From: Anaerolineae bacterium
GTDB lineage: Bacteria; Chloroflexota; Anaerolineae; Anaerolineales; E44-bin32
Direction of reading: 5' to 3'
DNA length: 58,338 bases
NCBI GenBank assembly: GCA_011174825.1
Contig: DUEZ01000064.1
Coordinates: 93,811 to 152,148, forward strand
Every line of letters begins with the position of its first letter. Within the stretch, counting starts at the first letter, position 1. The notes beneath the pieces are model-generated. The model saw only the letters and a list, made by a program, of their open reading frames with translations. It had not been told where the DNA came from and did no database searches. Below, piece after piece: positions 7,313 to 16,896 of the stretch. A program made the position numbers and the translations under genes.

Positions 7313-7993
7313 CTACCAATCGGTATCGCGTGCTCCCTCACGGTAACGACAATACCCACATTCCGGTCCTGGCGGCGGAGGTTCTGATAACTCCAGAACC
7401 GATAAGATTTGATCGATGAAATCCAGGAACTCACCTTCGTCTTTGGGGATGTCCAGCCAGCTCACATCCCCGATATAGGCCACTTGATCGTCGCGATATC
7501 GATCCATGGCAGTAGGCTCGACGCAAAGCAAGCCCAATCTGGTGATGGGACTCAACCTAAATCTGCGCGGGGCAGGATGTTCCAATGCGTAAGCATAGGC
7601 ATGTAGTTGGCGGCTGTAGAAAGGCACATGTTTGGGTGTAGGCTCGGTCGTTTTGAAGTCCACAACGCCATAGGATGAATCGGCGAATTCTACGACGGTA
7701 TCGAATTTACCAAGGATGAAGCAGCTTGAATCGTGGTTCGGCAGATCGATGGGCTGAGATTTCACCCACTTATCACCGAACTTAACCACACCTTCAGGCA
7801 GAGAGGGTGAGATCTCTGCGGTTGCTTTGCCCTCAAAATACGTCTGCATCAAACGGTCAATACGGGTGAAGATCTTGGGAAAGGGAGCCGCTGGGCGTTT
7901 AAACTCCTGGACGACCTTGAGATAAAAGCATCTGCGACACTCACTCCAGAGGAATGTCAGATCCGATGGGCTGAGTTTCCACAAGTTTGACAT
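7313..7993 (-). CDS. PD-(D/E)XK nuclease-family protein, Cas4/RecB-like
   Basis: A 226-residue protein. The nuclease core shows GKFDTVVEF (acidic residue), GVVDFKTTEP (the D-F-K of the PD-(D/E)XK motif) and RQLHAYAYALE (QxxxY-type motif). Cysteines ECRRC near residue 15-20 and CGYC near 213-216 could hold an Fe-S cluster as in Cas4 and AddB-like nucleases. No cas gene, CRISPR array or helicase is next to it, so it is a solitary copy. The start at 7993 has GGAGGGAG. It is probably co-transcribed with the THEP1 gene 60 bp upstream. The target DNA and role are unknown. Confidence 0.8.
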   Translation of the reverse strand: MSNLWKLSPSDLTFLWSECRRCFYLKVVQEFKRPAAPFPKIFTRIDRLMQTYFEGKATAEISPSLPEGVVKFGDKWVKSQPIDLPNHDSSCFILGKFDTVVEFADSSYGVVDFKTTEPTPKHVPFYSRQLHAYAYALEHPAPRRFRLSPITRLGLLCVEPTAMDRYRDDQVAYIGDVSWLDIPKDEGEFLDFIDQILSVLELSEPPPPGPECGYCRYREGARDTDW

Positions 7994-8053
7994 CTGGCTC
8001 CCTCCTGCTTTGTCTGATCACCATGATCGATAAAACGATGCTTGCCAATACGA

Positions 8054-8614
8054 TTATGCACTTTCTCCCTTGTTTGTGTCCCCCACCTCGCATCGACCCG
8101 TCATTCGGATCCAACCCAAAATGTCCTCTAGAATCTGCTCGCGATTCGTTCGATCAATCTCGATCACACGCACGTTCGGATGTCTTTTGATCACATCCGT
8201 GAAATCCGTTCTGCGCTTGGCGATCGAACCCAATACGGTCACGTCGCTTTCAAGGACCTGCATCACGACCTCTCGAAACCTCCTGGATTGCAGTTCCATC
8301 GGCCCGATTTCATCGATGACAACGATATCCTTAGCTATCATCGCACGCGTCAAGCAGTCTACCGCGATCCCATCCATGACAGAAAGATCTACGCCGTATT
8401 TGCCAATGCGCGGAGCTCCGCGAATGCGGACATGGGCCAACACACCACTGCGCCCGTCCAACGTAATCAACGCGAAACCGGTCCTTCTGGTCCCCTCACG
8501 GATCTCCTCCGTGTAGAAACCTCCTGCATCACATGAGAGTTGAGAGAGGATCTTTTGAATGGCCGTCGTCTTCCCTGATCCAGGCGCACCCGTCAGGAGA
8601 AAGACACGCTTCAT
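8054..8614 (-). CDS. THEP1-family nucleoside-triphosphatase
   Basis: A 186-residue P-loop NTPase of typical THEP1 size. Walker A GAPGSGKTT is at residues 8-16 and Walker B VVIDEIGPMEL is near residue 97-107. Family members hydrolyse ATP/GTP slowly, and some phosphorylate nucleotides. The cellular role is uncertain. AGGAGG precedes the ATG at 8614. It lies upstream of the nuclease-like gene and reads in the same direction. Confidence 0.88.
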   Translation of the reverse strand: MKRVFLLTGAPGSGKTTAIQKILSQLSCDAGGFYTEEIREGTRRTGFALITLDGRSGVLAHVRIRGAPRIGKYGVDLSVMDGIAVDCLTRAMIAKDIVVIDEIGPMELQSRRFREVVMQVLESDVTVLGSIAKRRTDFTDVIKRHPNVRVIEIDRTNREQILEDILGWIRMTGRCEVGDTNKGESA

Positions 8615-9153
8615 TTGGCCTCCTGTTCAAACAGATGCAAACAGCATATTATCACTATGAATAATATAAATCCCCAAAATGAAAGTCATCCAAGGGCCCT
8701 TGGCCTTACCAAGGATGGATCCTGCAATGAGGAAATCCCGATGCTGATGTCTTTCAAATCGCAGAAACATTGGGCTTCTTAGCGCCCGGCGGTTCTTAGA
8801 ACAACTCTCATCGAATGTCATCCTGAGCCCCTCGGCTTCACTCGGGATAAACTCCGCCGAAGGGCTCAGGACAGGCTCCGCGAAGGATCCCTATGATGAT
8901 GTTAATTCTTTCGACACATCACAGGGATTCTTCGCGCTTATCAGCGCTCAGAATGACATACTTCTTGTGTCATCCTGAGCCAATCGAAGGATCACTGTTG
9001 TATGCACCCTTCGGTCCTTCGTCATGCTCCGCTCGGCAATCCTTCGGCAAGCTCAGGACAAGTCTCTGGACAGACAGGACAAATACAGGCTCAAGGTGCT
9101 TTTTCGCTATTATGCATCAAATCTTGGTTGACTGAGCCAAAGTGACAAACACC
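8615..9153. other. Intergenic region with dispersed inverted repeats, no gene seen
   Basis: From about 8818 to 9070 there are repeated words such as CATCCTGAGC, CCGAAGGGCTCAGGACAGG, GGATCC and CAATCGAAGGATCA, on both strands. These are typical dispersed palindromic junk of such genomes. No frame has a start, a ribosome site and plausible composition. Confidence 0.6.
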
Positions 9154-9867
9154 CTACGGTCTCAACTGCTGGAGAATGGGGATTGTTGAGATCTTTTCCT
9201 CCGGCAATAAATACCAGTAGATGCCTTCCGGTCGGGAAAGCGAGTGACCTGTCTCGACCACCTCTTCTGGTGTGATCAGGATGTCCACAGGGATGTCATG
9301 CTCCAACATAGGAATGGGTTCATCCAGAATTTGAAGCGGATGAACAGTGGTGACCACCGGCGTCTTCTGATGGATGAGGTCATAAGTTAAACCCAGGGCA
9401 TATTCCAGATCTGAATAACCTCCACCTTTGCCGACACGCGCTCCCATCCTATTCACGGCTACTGAGCCAGCGACCACCAGATCTACAGGCTGCATTTCAG
9501 AGAAGTTCACCAACCTTCCCAGACGGAACGCGCCCTTAATTGTTCCCGCTTGGTGGAGATCATCTCCTTTGAGCCGATCGGGATCCAATTCGATGAAGCA
9601 GCGACGGTCACGCAATCGGGGCACGGCCATATAAACTACTTTGCCATCGCGCAGCGCTATCTCGCGTACCGGCCTTTGGGGGGAATCGGGGTTGCATTTC
9701 AGGACCTGTGCATTCCGCCATACCCCTAACTTCGCCAACCTATTCGCTGCCCCTTCTGCTCCTTGGAAATTAGGGATTCGTCCTTGCGCTCCGGGGGATC
9801 GCGCCACACCCGCTTGCGTCATCGATTCCCAAACCTGTTGGCGGATATCCTGCTTATTTCGTCCCAT
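9154..9867 (-). CDS. 5-formyltetrahydrofolate cyclo-ligase family protein
   Basis: A 237-residue protein. It would convert 5-formyl-THF to 5,10-methenyl-THF with ATP, in folate one-carbon recycling. The nucleotide/folate motif appears as GARVGKGGGYSDLEY near residue 140-155, a variant of the family GxGxGYYD. The order of the N-terminal substrate region and C-terminal TPEEV/VETGH region matches the longer MTHFS-like subgroup found in archaea and some bacteria. It stands alone; the next gene upstream is 137 bp away. The start ATG at 9867 has only a weak AAAGAA. MTHFS-domain protein without proven activity is the alternative. Confidence 0.82.
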   Translation of the reverse strand: MGRNKQDIRQQVWESMTQAGVARSPGAQGRIPNFQGAEGAANRLAKLGVWRNAQVLKCNPDSPQRPVREIALRDGKVVYMAVPRLRDRRCFIELDPDRLKGDDLHQAGTIKGAFRLGRLVNFSEMQPVDLVVAGSVAVNRMGARVGKGGGYSDLEYALGLTYDLIHQKTPVVTTVHPLQILDEPIPMLEHDIPVDILITPEEVVETGHSLSRPEGIYWYLLPEEKISTIPILQQLRP

Positions 9868-10004
9868 TTCTTTAATCGATCTCTGAGTTTGATGCAGCGT
9901 GTAGAATGATCATCCACGCTCAGGAGTGTTCAGGGTTGTACTCTGTCCTCCGCCCAATGGACCCTACATGAACCAGGGATGGGTTGGTCTCGTCTCTCGT
10001 CAGC

Positions 10005-11345
10005 CTACTGTCGTGGCATACGACGCTCGTAGATCCAATCCTCCACTCGCAGGTATCCACGGATTCCCTGAGCAAGGACCATTCGCAAAGGTTCTGGCGG
10101 CCATGGAATCACCTTGCGATTGATAAAGGGACACTCCAACAAACCGCTCTCACGCTCGAGCAACAGATCTCTAATTGTCTGAGCATTTAGATGACTCGTG
10201 GACACACCATGCCCAATACAACCCAAACTATAAACGGCACGCTTACCGCCAAGGTACCCTAATGCAGGTGTCAGATCGAGGGTGACCGAGAACGGTCCTC
10301 CCCATCGGTGGGTAATTTTCACATCCCTGAAGGAGGGGAAGAGCAGCGCCATATGATCCTCTAAATGCCTCCAGGCTGACTCGCTGTCATCCGCGTTCAG
10401 GTCATTCGCGTAGGTTAAGCCAACAGGCCCTCCACCGATAACCAATCGATTATCTGGTGTGATACGGTAGTAGTGGATCAGGTTGCGCGCATCTTCTACC
10501 CCCTCACGACCACCCCAACCGACAGGTTCAAGTTGCTCAGGAGTAAGTGGCTCCGTAGCGATCATGTAGGTAAAGGCGGGGACTTGCTTACGCCTCAGGT
10601 GTGGGAAGAGGTGAGAGTAGGCATTCGTAGCAAATACGATTTTCTCGGCCTTCACCGTTCCACGCGGGGTCCTTAGGCAGAAGTTCGAATTGGATGTGAT
10701 CTCCGTCACCGGGGTGTTTTCGTAGACCACCGCTCCGAATCGCATGGCCAGCCGTTTTTCCTCACGCACGAGTTTCGCTGGATTAACCAATACCAAGCGC
10801 GGTTCCCACATCGCACCCAGGTATAACGGAGAATTTACCCTCGCTCGGATCTCATCGCGCTCGATCCAATAAATACCGTCGAAACCAAGGGATTGCATCA
10901 ACTCAATATCATGACGAATGCGCTTCACATAGCCCTGTGTTGTCGCGGCGCGCAAGAAACCTGGTCGACTGTAATCACAATCCAGGTCTTCGCGCTGGAT
11001 AAGCTCACTCATACAATCTACTGCGCGTTCCATATACGCATGTGCTTCCTTGAGAAACTGCTTCCCACGCACCATCTCAGTGACACCGAAGCCAAGGCCG
11101 ATCACCGTCATACCGAATGAGCCATTCCGCCCACTGGAGCCATATCCGATAGACTTGGCCTCCAAGACGACGACCCGTAGAGCGGGTTCTGCGCGCAACA
11201 GCTCATAAGCTGTGACCAATCCCGTATATCCTCCACCAATGATGGCAATATCGACGGTCACATCGCCTTCTAAGGGCGGCTCCGGCTCATATTCACCATA
11301 TGTATCCAGCCATAACACATTCGGGGGATCAGGCAAAGCGATCAT
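10005..11345 (-). CDS. FAD-dependent oxidoreductase (DAO family)
   Basis: A 446-residue flavoprotein. The dinucleotide-binding motif is [18 protein letters not shown] (33-50), followed by [12 protein letters not shown], the substrate/FAD contact typical of gamma-glutamylputrescine oxidase and related amine oxidases. The C-terminal GGPVGLTY and [15 protein letters not shown] regions complete the FAD fold. It likely oxidises an amine or N-methyl amino acid. The substrate cannot be read from sequence. The gene is monocistronic with GGAGGAGATCC before the ATG. Confidence 0.85.
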   Translation of the reverse strand: MIALPDPPNVLWLDTYGEYEPEPPLEGDVTVDIAIIGGGYTGLVTAYELLRAEPALRVVVLEAKSIGYGSSGRNGSFGMTVIGLGFGVTEMVRGKQFLKEAHAYMERAVDCMSELIQREDLDCDYSRPGFLRAATTQGYVKRIRHDIELMQSLGFDGIYWIERDEIRARVNSPLYLGAMWEPRLVLVNPAKLVREEKRLAMRFGAVVYENTPVTEITSNSNFCLRTPRGTVKAEKIVFATNAYSHLFPHLRRKQVPAFTYMIATEPLTPEQLEPVGWGGREGVEDARNLIHYYRITPDNRLVIGGGPVGLTYANDLNADDSESAWRHLEDHMALLFPSFRDVKITHRWGGPFSVTLDLTPALGYLGGKRAVYSLGCIGHGVSTSHLNAQTIRDLLLERESGLLECPFINRKVIPWPPEPLRMVLAQGIRGYLRVEDWIYERRMPRQ

Positions 11346-11542
11346 GGATCTCCTCCAACCAACTACTGGCCACCGCGGTAGCGATAAAGGCGTACCCTTT
11401 AGATTGTCATCAACTTGAGTTCTAATCGCTAACCCTTCAGTGTGCTCACCGAGCCACCTGGATGGACAGGATAGATGCTCCGACGATGTTCAGGACAAAC
11501 TCTTCGATGGATCATCCAACGCATGCTTCCTCCAGGTCAGAC

Positions 11543-11872
11543 CTAAGCGGCCTCGAAAGCGGCTTTTGCCTCTTCCTTCTTGTATCCAATCAATTTCATC
11601 AGATCGTTGACCCCTTTAGTCCCTCCGGTTATGAAAAGTGTTGTCAGGATGACGTCCACCCATGGAAAGCGCGTAATCCCGAAAGGGGCTAATACTCGCA
11701 ATTCGAGACCTAAGGTCAGGGCCAATCCAGCGATAAAAGCCACAGCGCTTAGGATCCATTTTTTGTGCGCTTTGATCACCGTATCCAAGATGGGGTCAAG
11801 CAATTCAATAAGCTGTTGGATTGCGAAGCTGGCAATAAGAACCGGAGCTAGGGCTTCAATTAACTGATTCAT
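11543..11872 (-). CDS. Small membrane protein, holin-like layout
   Basis: A 109-residue protein with a strong GGAGGAGGAG before the ATG, so it is very likely expressed. There are three hydrophobic stretches (about 5-32, 38-58, 68-88) and then a charged tail (KKEEAKAAFE). The segment FITGGTKGVNDLMKL resembles the GGS/GGT-then-helix ending of some phage holins and small phage-derived membrane proteins. No lysin or phage gene is near, so I do not assign a function. Confidence 0.7.
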   Translation of the reverse strand: MNQLIEALAPVLIASFAIQQLIELLDPILDTVIKAHKKWILSAVAFIAGLALTLGLELRVLAPFGITRFPWVDVILTTLFITGGTKGVNDLMKLIGYKKEEAKAAFEAA

Positions 11873-11979
11873 CTCTCCTCCTCCAAGGAAGCGACCTCGG
11901 TATCTGATATTGTGGTTCTATTCTGCCTGAAAATGTAACAATGCTGTATACGCTCACGAGTGGGAGCAATTTTCACAAA

Positions 11980-14379
11980 TTAGGATACCGCCAGCCGGAC
12001 CACGGTCACGCCATCTCCTCCTTCTCCCGCTTGACCCGGTTCAAAGGAAGAGACATATGGATTATCTTTCAAAGCCTGGCGGATCGCCTCGCGCAAGCGT
12101 CCCGTCCCCTTACCGTGGATCACACGCACGAAGGGCATTCCCGCCAAATAGGCAGCGTCCAAACGCCGTTCGAGTTCCTCAAGGCCCTCCTCAACCGTGC
12201 GGCCCCGAATATTCAATTCCAGTGGTGGCGCTTGTGTGATGCCTCTACTCACCGCTTGGGGTTGGATCGGACGATACTCAATCGATGGGCCTTCACCCAC
12301 TCGGATCAACTCCTCTAATCGTGCGCGCACGCGCAATCTTCCGATCTGGACCTCCGCTTGTTCCTGGTTGAGACCGGTAATCACGCCTTCTGCATCGATT
12401 GTACGCAAACGCACTCGATCTCCTAAGCTAAAGGACTCTTCAATAACATCTAAAGATCGCCCTGGTAGATCCAAGCCTGATATCTGACCGGAAACGGATT
12501 CAGCGACTTGTTCCCCTAGCTCCTCAAGTTCAGTTTCGATCGCCTTCAACTCCTCTAACGGCTGTTCTGCATGGGTAAGACGACGTCGAAGATCTTGTAA
12601 GTGCTCACGAATCGCATCTACCTCCGACTCCGCATCCACCCGAGTCTGCTCCAGCAACTCCAACCTCTCCTCATCGATCATATCCAAACGCGCTGCTAAT
12701 TCGGCTTCCAACGCTTGAACTCCTTTGCGCGCCTGTTCTGCCTCCTCCCTCTCCTTACGGATCAAATCCCTTTGGCGGTGGATTTCGTCCAGCAGGCTCT
12801 CAGCGCGCAAGTCCTCAGGTGAGACCATCTTGCGGGCGCGCTGGATGACATCCTCATCCAATCCGAGTCGCCCGGCAATCGCCAACGCGTTCGATCGTCC
12901 TGGCAAGCCAATGGTGAGATGGTAGGTAGGTCGCAGGCTTTCCAAGTCAAATTCGACGCTTGCGTTACGTACACCAGGCGTACCATGTGCGTAAACCTTC
13001 AATTCAGGATAATGGGTGGCGACCAAAGTGGTCACCCTTCGTTCCAACAGAAAGCCCAGAATGGCGCGCGCCAATGCCGCGCCCTCTTGAGGGTCAGTGC
13101 CCGCGCCCAATTCGTCGAGAACGACCAAAGAGCGAGAGGTGACAGCTTTGAGAATGTCGATGATGTTGGAAATATGCGACGAGAAGGTCGAAAGGGATTG
13201 TTCGATGGACTGTTCGTCGCCTATATCGGCGTAGACCGAATCGAAGGTCGATAACTCGGAACCGGAGAGGGCGGGGATGTGCAGTCCACACTGAGCCATC
13301 AATGATAACAGCCCAGCGGTCTTGAGCGAGACCGTCTTTCCGCCTGTGTTTGGCCCTGTGATAACCAGGGCATATGTGTTCTCATCCAAGACCAAATCAA
13401 TCGGCACAACAATATCCGGATCAAGTAGAGGGTGACGAGCGCTTAACAATCGTAAGGTCGATCCGGGGTGATCATCGTCCGCCCGAGTATTGAAGGGATT
13501 CATGATCGGCTCGTTGGCTTTGATCGCTTCAGCGTAACGGGCCTTCGCAAAAGCGAGATCGAGCTCGGCTAACGCTTCAACGGTTCGGATAATGGTTTCT
13601 GACTCTTGCCCGACCTGTTCTGAGAGCTCGGCCAAGATACGACGCACCTCATCACGCTCAGCCAATTGAAGCTCGCGCAACCGATTATTCAAGTCAACCA
13701 CCGTGAGCGGCTCAACGAACAATGTCGCACCGGAGGCGGATTGATCGTGGATTACCGATTTAACTTTCCCTTTGAACTCAGCCCTCAATGGGATGACAAA
13801 TCGACCATCGCGCTGGGTGATGATCGGTTCCTGGAGCATGGGTGCAATCTTTGAGTCACTTAGCAGACTTTGAAGCTTTCCCATCAAACGGTCATGAGAC
13901 ACCCGTAGATCGTGCCGGATGGTGGCGAGTCTTTCTGAGGCGCTATCGAGAACTTCGCCGCGCTCATCAAGTATCCTTGAAATGACATCAATCAAAGGTG
14001 AGGATGGTTCTAAATCGAGTGCCAGAGTCGAAAGAACGGGAAAGGATTCACCTTCTTTGTCAAAACGGCGTCGCAGCGTGCGGGAAGCGATGAGGGTGCT
14101 CTTGAGATCGAGCAATTGGTCAGGTTCTAAGATCGCGCCTCGGGTGGCCGCGGTAACTGCAGACCGCACATCGCGCGCACCCCCAATCGTGAGGCCAGGC
14201 ACCATACTGAGCAATGTGCGCGCCTCCGTGGTCCCCGCCAAACGACGGCGTACTTCCAGCAAGTCATTAGTTGGCTTCAAAGCCCGCGCCAACTCTTTAG
14301 AAGCAGAAAATGCTGCATGACTCGCTAAACGGCTGAGGACAGTCGGAAGCTCAAGAGTATTAATTGATTTTGCACCCAT
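11980..14379 (-). CDS. mutS2: Endonuclease MutS2
   Basis: About 799 residues with MutS2 architecture. An N-terminal core with helical clamp is followed by the ABC-type ATPase domain with Walker A TGPNTGGKT, Walker B VLDELGAGTD, a long coiled coil with an acidic Glu-rich stretch, and a C-terminal Smr nuclease domain (LNIRGRTVEEG, VIHGKGTGRLR). MutS2 acts in suppressing recombination and rescuing collided ribosomes in different bacteria. I prefer the ATG at 14379 (MGAKSINTLEL), which matches family N-termini. A GTG at 14424 would add 15 residues. Neither has a good ribosome site. Confidence 0.93.
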   Translation of the reverse strand: MGAKSINTLELPTVLSRLASHAAFSASKELARALKPTNDLLEVRRRLAGTTEARTLLSMVPGLTIGGARDVRSAVTAATRGAILEPDQLLDLKSTLIASRTLRRRFDKEGESFPVLSTLALDLEPSSPLIDVISRILDERGEVLDSASERLATIRHDLRVSHDRLMGKLQSLLSDSKIAPMLQEPIITQRDGRFVIPLRAEFKGKVKSVIHDQSASGATLFVEPLTVVDLNNRLRELQLAERDEVRRILAELSEQVGQESETIIRTVEALAELDLAFAKARYAEAIKANEPIMNPFNTRADDDHPGSTLRLLSARHPLLDPDIVVPIDLVLDENTYALVITGPNTGGKTVSLKTAGLLSLMAQCGLHIPALSGSELSTFDSVYADIGDEQSIEQSLSTFSSHISNIIDILKAVTSRSLVVLDELGAGTDPQEGAALARAILGFLLERRVTTLVATHYPELKVYAHGTPGVRNASVEFDLESLRPTYHLTIGLPGRSNALAIAGRLGLDEDVIQRARKMVSPEDLRAESLLDEIHRQRDLIRKEREEAEQARKGVQALEAELAARLDMIDEERLELLEQTRVDAESEVDAIREHLQDLRRRLTHAEQPLEELKAIETELEELGEQVAESVSGQISGLDLPGRSLDVIEESFSLGDRVRLRTIDAEGVITGLNQEQAEVQIGRLRVRARLEELIRVGEGPSIEYRPIQPQAVSRGITQAPPLELNIRGRTVEEGLEELERRLDAAYLAGMPFVRVIHGKGTGRLREAIRQALKDNPYVSSFEPGQAGEGGDGVTVVRLAVS

Positions 14380-14722
14380 ACCGATGGCAGTGTAACATGA
14401 TTCCCAGCGCATTTCATCAGACACAGGTTTTATTGAAGCATTTTAAGCATTGCGATTATTATTTTGTGTGCGCGAACTTTACAATGGAAACATTGATTGA
14501 GGAGCGGCGACCTGCAGCGCAGAGTTTGGCAAGCGAACAGGAAGCTGATAGACTCATCGACCAATCTCTTACCCTATCGACCAAGTAGAAAAAGGAGTGA
14601 GATATTCTCATCCATTAACGCTCGAACCAGATACAATACTCTCATCGCCAATTCATGACATAATCTTCCATAAGCAATGGTACTGGTGCGGAACAACGTT
14701 CGATCGAATAAGAAGGGGTAAC

Positions 14723-14992
14723 ATGTCTAACAACTCTAAATCATCCAGTCGAATCGACCCGTCAATCGTTCCATTGCTGAGAAGTCTTGCACTCGAGCTG
14801 GTCATTTATGCGCCGCTCGTTACGCTCTATTTCTTCATCGTGCTCCGCACCGCGAACGACTGGCTCACGAACCTGTTCACTGCTTCATCAACCGGGTATG
14901 CCATCGTTGCAGTGCTCCTCATTGTGGGGCAAGGAGCGATGCTCGAGATTCTCACCTCGTGGCTTCTGCGTAGGTTCGGGCTCAGGCATTAA
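14723..14992 (+). CDS. Small two-helix membrane protein upstream of TauE
   Basis: 89 residues starting at the ATG at 14723, which follows AAGGGG by six bases. The longer frame from 14597 has no support. There are two transmembrane segments (about 25-42 and 55-75) and a basic C-terminus (LLRRFGLRH). It ends three bases before the TauE-like gene, so the two are co-transcribed and probably partner in the membrane. I do not recognise the family. Confidence 0.75.
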   Translation: MSNNSKSSSRIDPSIVPLLRSLALELVIYAPLVTLYFFIVLRTANDWLTNLFTASSTGYAIVAVLLIVGQGAMLEILTSWLLRRFGLRH

Positions 14993-14995
14993 GCT

Positions 14996-15886
14996 ATGTG
15001 GTTCCCTATTACACAGGTTTCGATCAACCCTCTCATCCTCGCCATCATCGGCTTCGTCGTCGGTGTGCTCGGTGGATTCTTCGGCGTGGGCGGAGGATTC
15101 TTGGCGGGTCCGATGATGTTTTGGGCCGGCGTACCGATCAACTTTGTCGTCGGCACCGATTTGGCTCACATGACGGGAAAATCGATCGTTGCTGCCCGTC
15201 GCCATCGCGCGCTTGGCAACGTTGATATCCGCCTGGGGGCTCTGATGATCCTCGGCACGATCCCCGGCATTGAAGCCGGTGCACAACTGATCGAGCGGCT
15301 CGAGTCGATCGGTAACGTCGAAGAAGTCGTCGGCCTTACTTACGTGTTCATTTTGACCTCGATCGGTCTTTTCACAGCATGGGAGAGCCTGCGCGCGATC
15401 CGTATTAGAAGGACCGACCAACTCGAGGTTCAGGAAGTCTTAGGGATTCAAAGTTTGTCCTATCGCTCGCGCCTGCTCAGGATCCCACCCATGATCAAAC
15501 TACGGGTATCGGGTATCGAGGAGATTTCAATCTGGGCAATCATCCTTGTAGGCGCCTTGACCGGGCTTCTCGCCGGCTTCCTTGGCGTCGGCGGCGGTTT
15601 TTTGCGTATGCCGCTTCTGATTTACCTGCTCGGTGTCCCGACCCACGTCGCCGTAGGCACGGACCTTTTCGAGATCATGATCTCGGCCGGTTATGGCACT
15701 GTGAGCCATGCGCTGAAAGGGAATGTGGACATTCTCATCGCCCTCACGATGAACACCGGCGCGGCCATCGGTGCCCAAATCGGCGCGGTCATGACACGCT
15801 ACTTCTCAGGTCCAATTATTCGCTTCCTTTTTTCTTTTTTACCTCTGATCGCTGCCGTGCTGGTCTTACTACGTCTGGCGGGCTGA
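14996..15886 (+). CDS. TauE/SafE-family sulfite (anion) exporter
   Basis: A 296-residue polytopic protein with the two DUF81 repeats. GVLGGFFGVGGGFLAGPMM (residues 20-38) and GLLAGFLGVGGGFLRMPLL (about 190-210) are each followed by VGTDL. These Gly-rich loops define the family, which exports sulfite, sulfoacetate or related anions or takes up C2/C3 organic anions. Substrate is not predictable. It is the middle gene of a three-gene operon with a small membrane protein and a universal stress protein, an arrangement often seen with TauE proteins. Confidence 0.9.
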   Translation: MWFPITQVSINPLILAIIGFVVGVLGGFFGVGGGFLAGPMMFWAGVPINFVVGTDLAHMTGKSIVAARRHRALGNVDIRLGALMILGTIPGIEAGAQLIERLESIGNVEEVVGLTYVFILTSIGLFTAWESLRAIRIRRTDQLEVQEVLGIQSLSYRSRLLRIPPMIKLRVSGIEEISIWAIILVGALTGLLAGFLGVGGGFLRMPLLIYLLGVPTHVAVGTDLFEIMISAGYGTVSHALKGNVDILIALTMNTGAAIGAQIGAVMTRYFSGPIIRFLFSFLPLIAAVLVLLRLAG

Positions 15887-15896
15887 ACTGGAGGTT

Positions 15897-16751
15897 ATGG
15901 ACTTTATGAAACAAACAGTACTCCCTCAAGATGAAGGATATTCACTCATCGGCATCGGAAGAGAACCGCGCGATCCAAACCACATGCGCTACGCTGAAGC
16001 GATCTCGAGAGCCATGGGCTTGTGTCCCGTCCTCTTTCATGTCTCTCCACCTGACGAATCGCTGGAAGAAGGTGAGAGGCTTTTGGCAAATGCGCGTTCC
16101 ATGCTCTCGTCTAAGGATGTCGAGGTCCTTCACGTCGAAGGTAATGTGGAGAACGGGATCGTGAACGAGCTAAAACGCCGTCCCTATCAACTCCTCGTAA
16201 TGGAGACTTCCTTCAGTGATCCTGACCAACCCGCTTCTCAACTGAGTAAGCGCTTGGCGAATAGGGCCAAGGTAAGCGTACTCCTTGTCCGTAATCCGCC
16301 AGATCAAATCAGTGAGATCTTAATTTGCACTGGCGGTCACCCTGAGTCAACCCGCGCGGTGACCTTGGGCATCAACCTGGCGCAGGCCATCAAGGCAAAC
16401 GCCACCATCCTCCATGTCGCCTCCAGCACGCCATCGATGTACACAGGTCTGCCTGCGATCGAGGAGGGGCTAGAACAGGTAATAACCCGCGAGAGCCCAC
16501 TCTCCAACCATCTTAAAGAAGCAGCGTCGATAGCCAAAGCAGCTGGGGTAGAGACGAAGCTGGAACTTCGTCACGGCGTTGTAACCGAGGAGATCGTCCG
16601 AGCCTGTGAAGTAAAACCAAACGATCTGGTTGTGATCGGTGCCCCTAAACCAGGGGCATTGATCGAGCGATTACTTTTAGGTCGCGTCGCTCCGCAATTG
16701 ATCACCAGCAACAAATGCTCCACCTTGATCGTTCGAGACAACGGTACTTAA
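15897..16751 (+). CDS. Tandem universal stress protein (UspA family)
   Basis: A 284-residue protein with two Usp-like halves. The second half (about residues 140-280) ends in VVIGAPKPGALIERLLLGRVAPQLI, close to the ATP-binding GxxGx9GS(T/V) pattern but without its exact glycines. The first half is more degenerate. It probably senses nucleotides or stress for the exporter encoded 10 bp upstream. The GGAGG is only two bases from the ATG at 15897, so the ATG at 15906 is an alternative start. Confidence 0.85.
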   Translation: MDFMKQTVLPQDEGYSLIGIGREPRDPNHMRYAEAISRAMGLCPVLFHVSPPDESLEEGERLLANARSMLSSKDVEVLHVEGNVENGIVNELKRRPYQLLVMETSFSDPDQPASQLSKRLANRAKVSVLLVRNPPDQISEILICTGGHPESTRAVTLGINLAQAIKANATILHVASSTPSMYTGLPAIEEGLEQVITRESPLSNHLKEAASIAKAAGVETKLELRHGVVTEEIVRACEVKPNDLVVIGAPKPGALIERLLLGRVAPQLITSNKCSTLIVRDNGT

Positions 16752-16896
16752 CCGCTTTAATTCCTCAACCACGATACCCAGCAGTTGAGGACTGGCCATT
16801 TGTCACTACCTACGAAATCCTTTTCAGACCAAAATAGAAACACGATTCCACTCAAAAAAGGTCAGCCGCGAGAAGAGGAACGGTTGTGAGGGAAAT

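Noticed and set aside
14478..14588. Short plus-strand frame METLIEERRP... upstream of the small TauE-linked gene.
   Set aside because: Only about 34 codons, no ribosome site, and composition does not differ from non-coding sequence.
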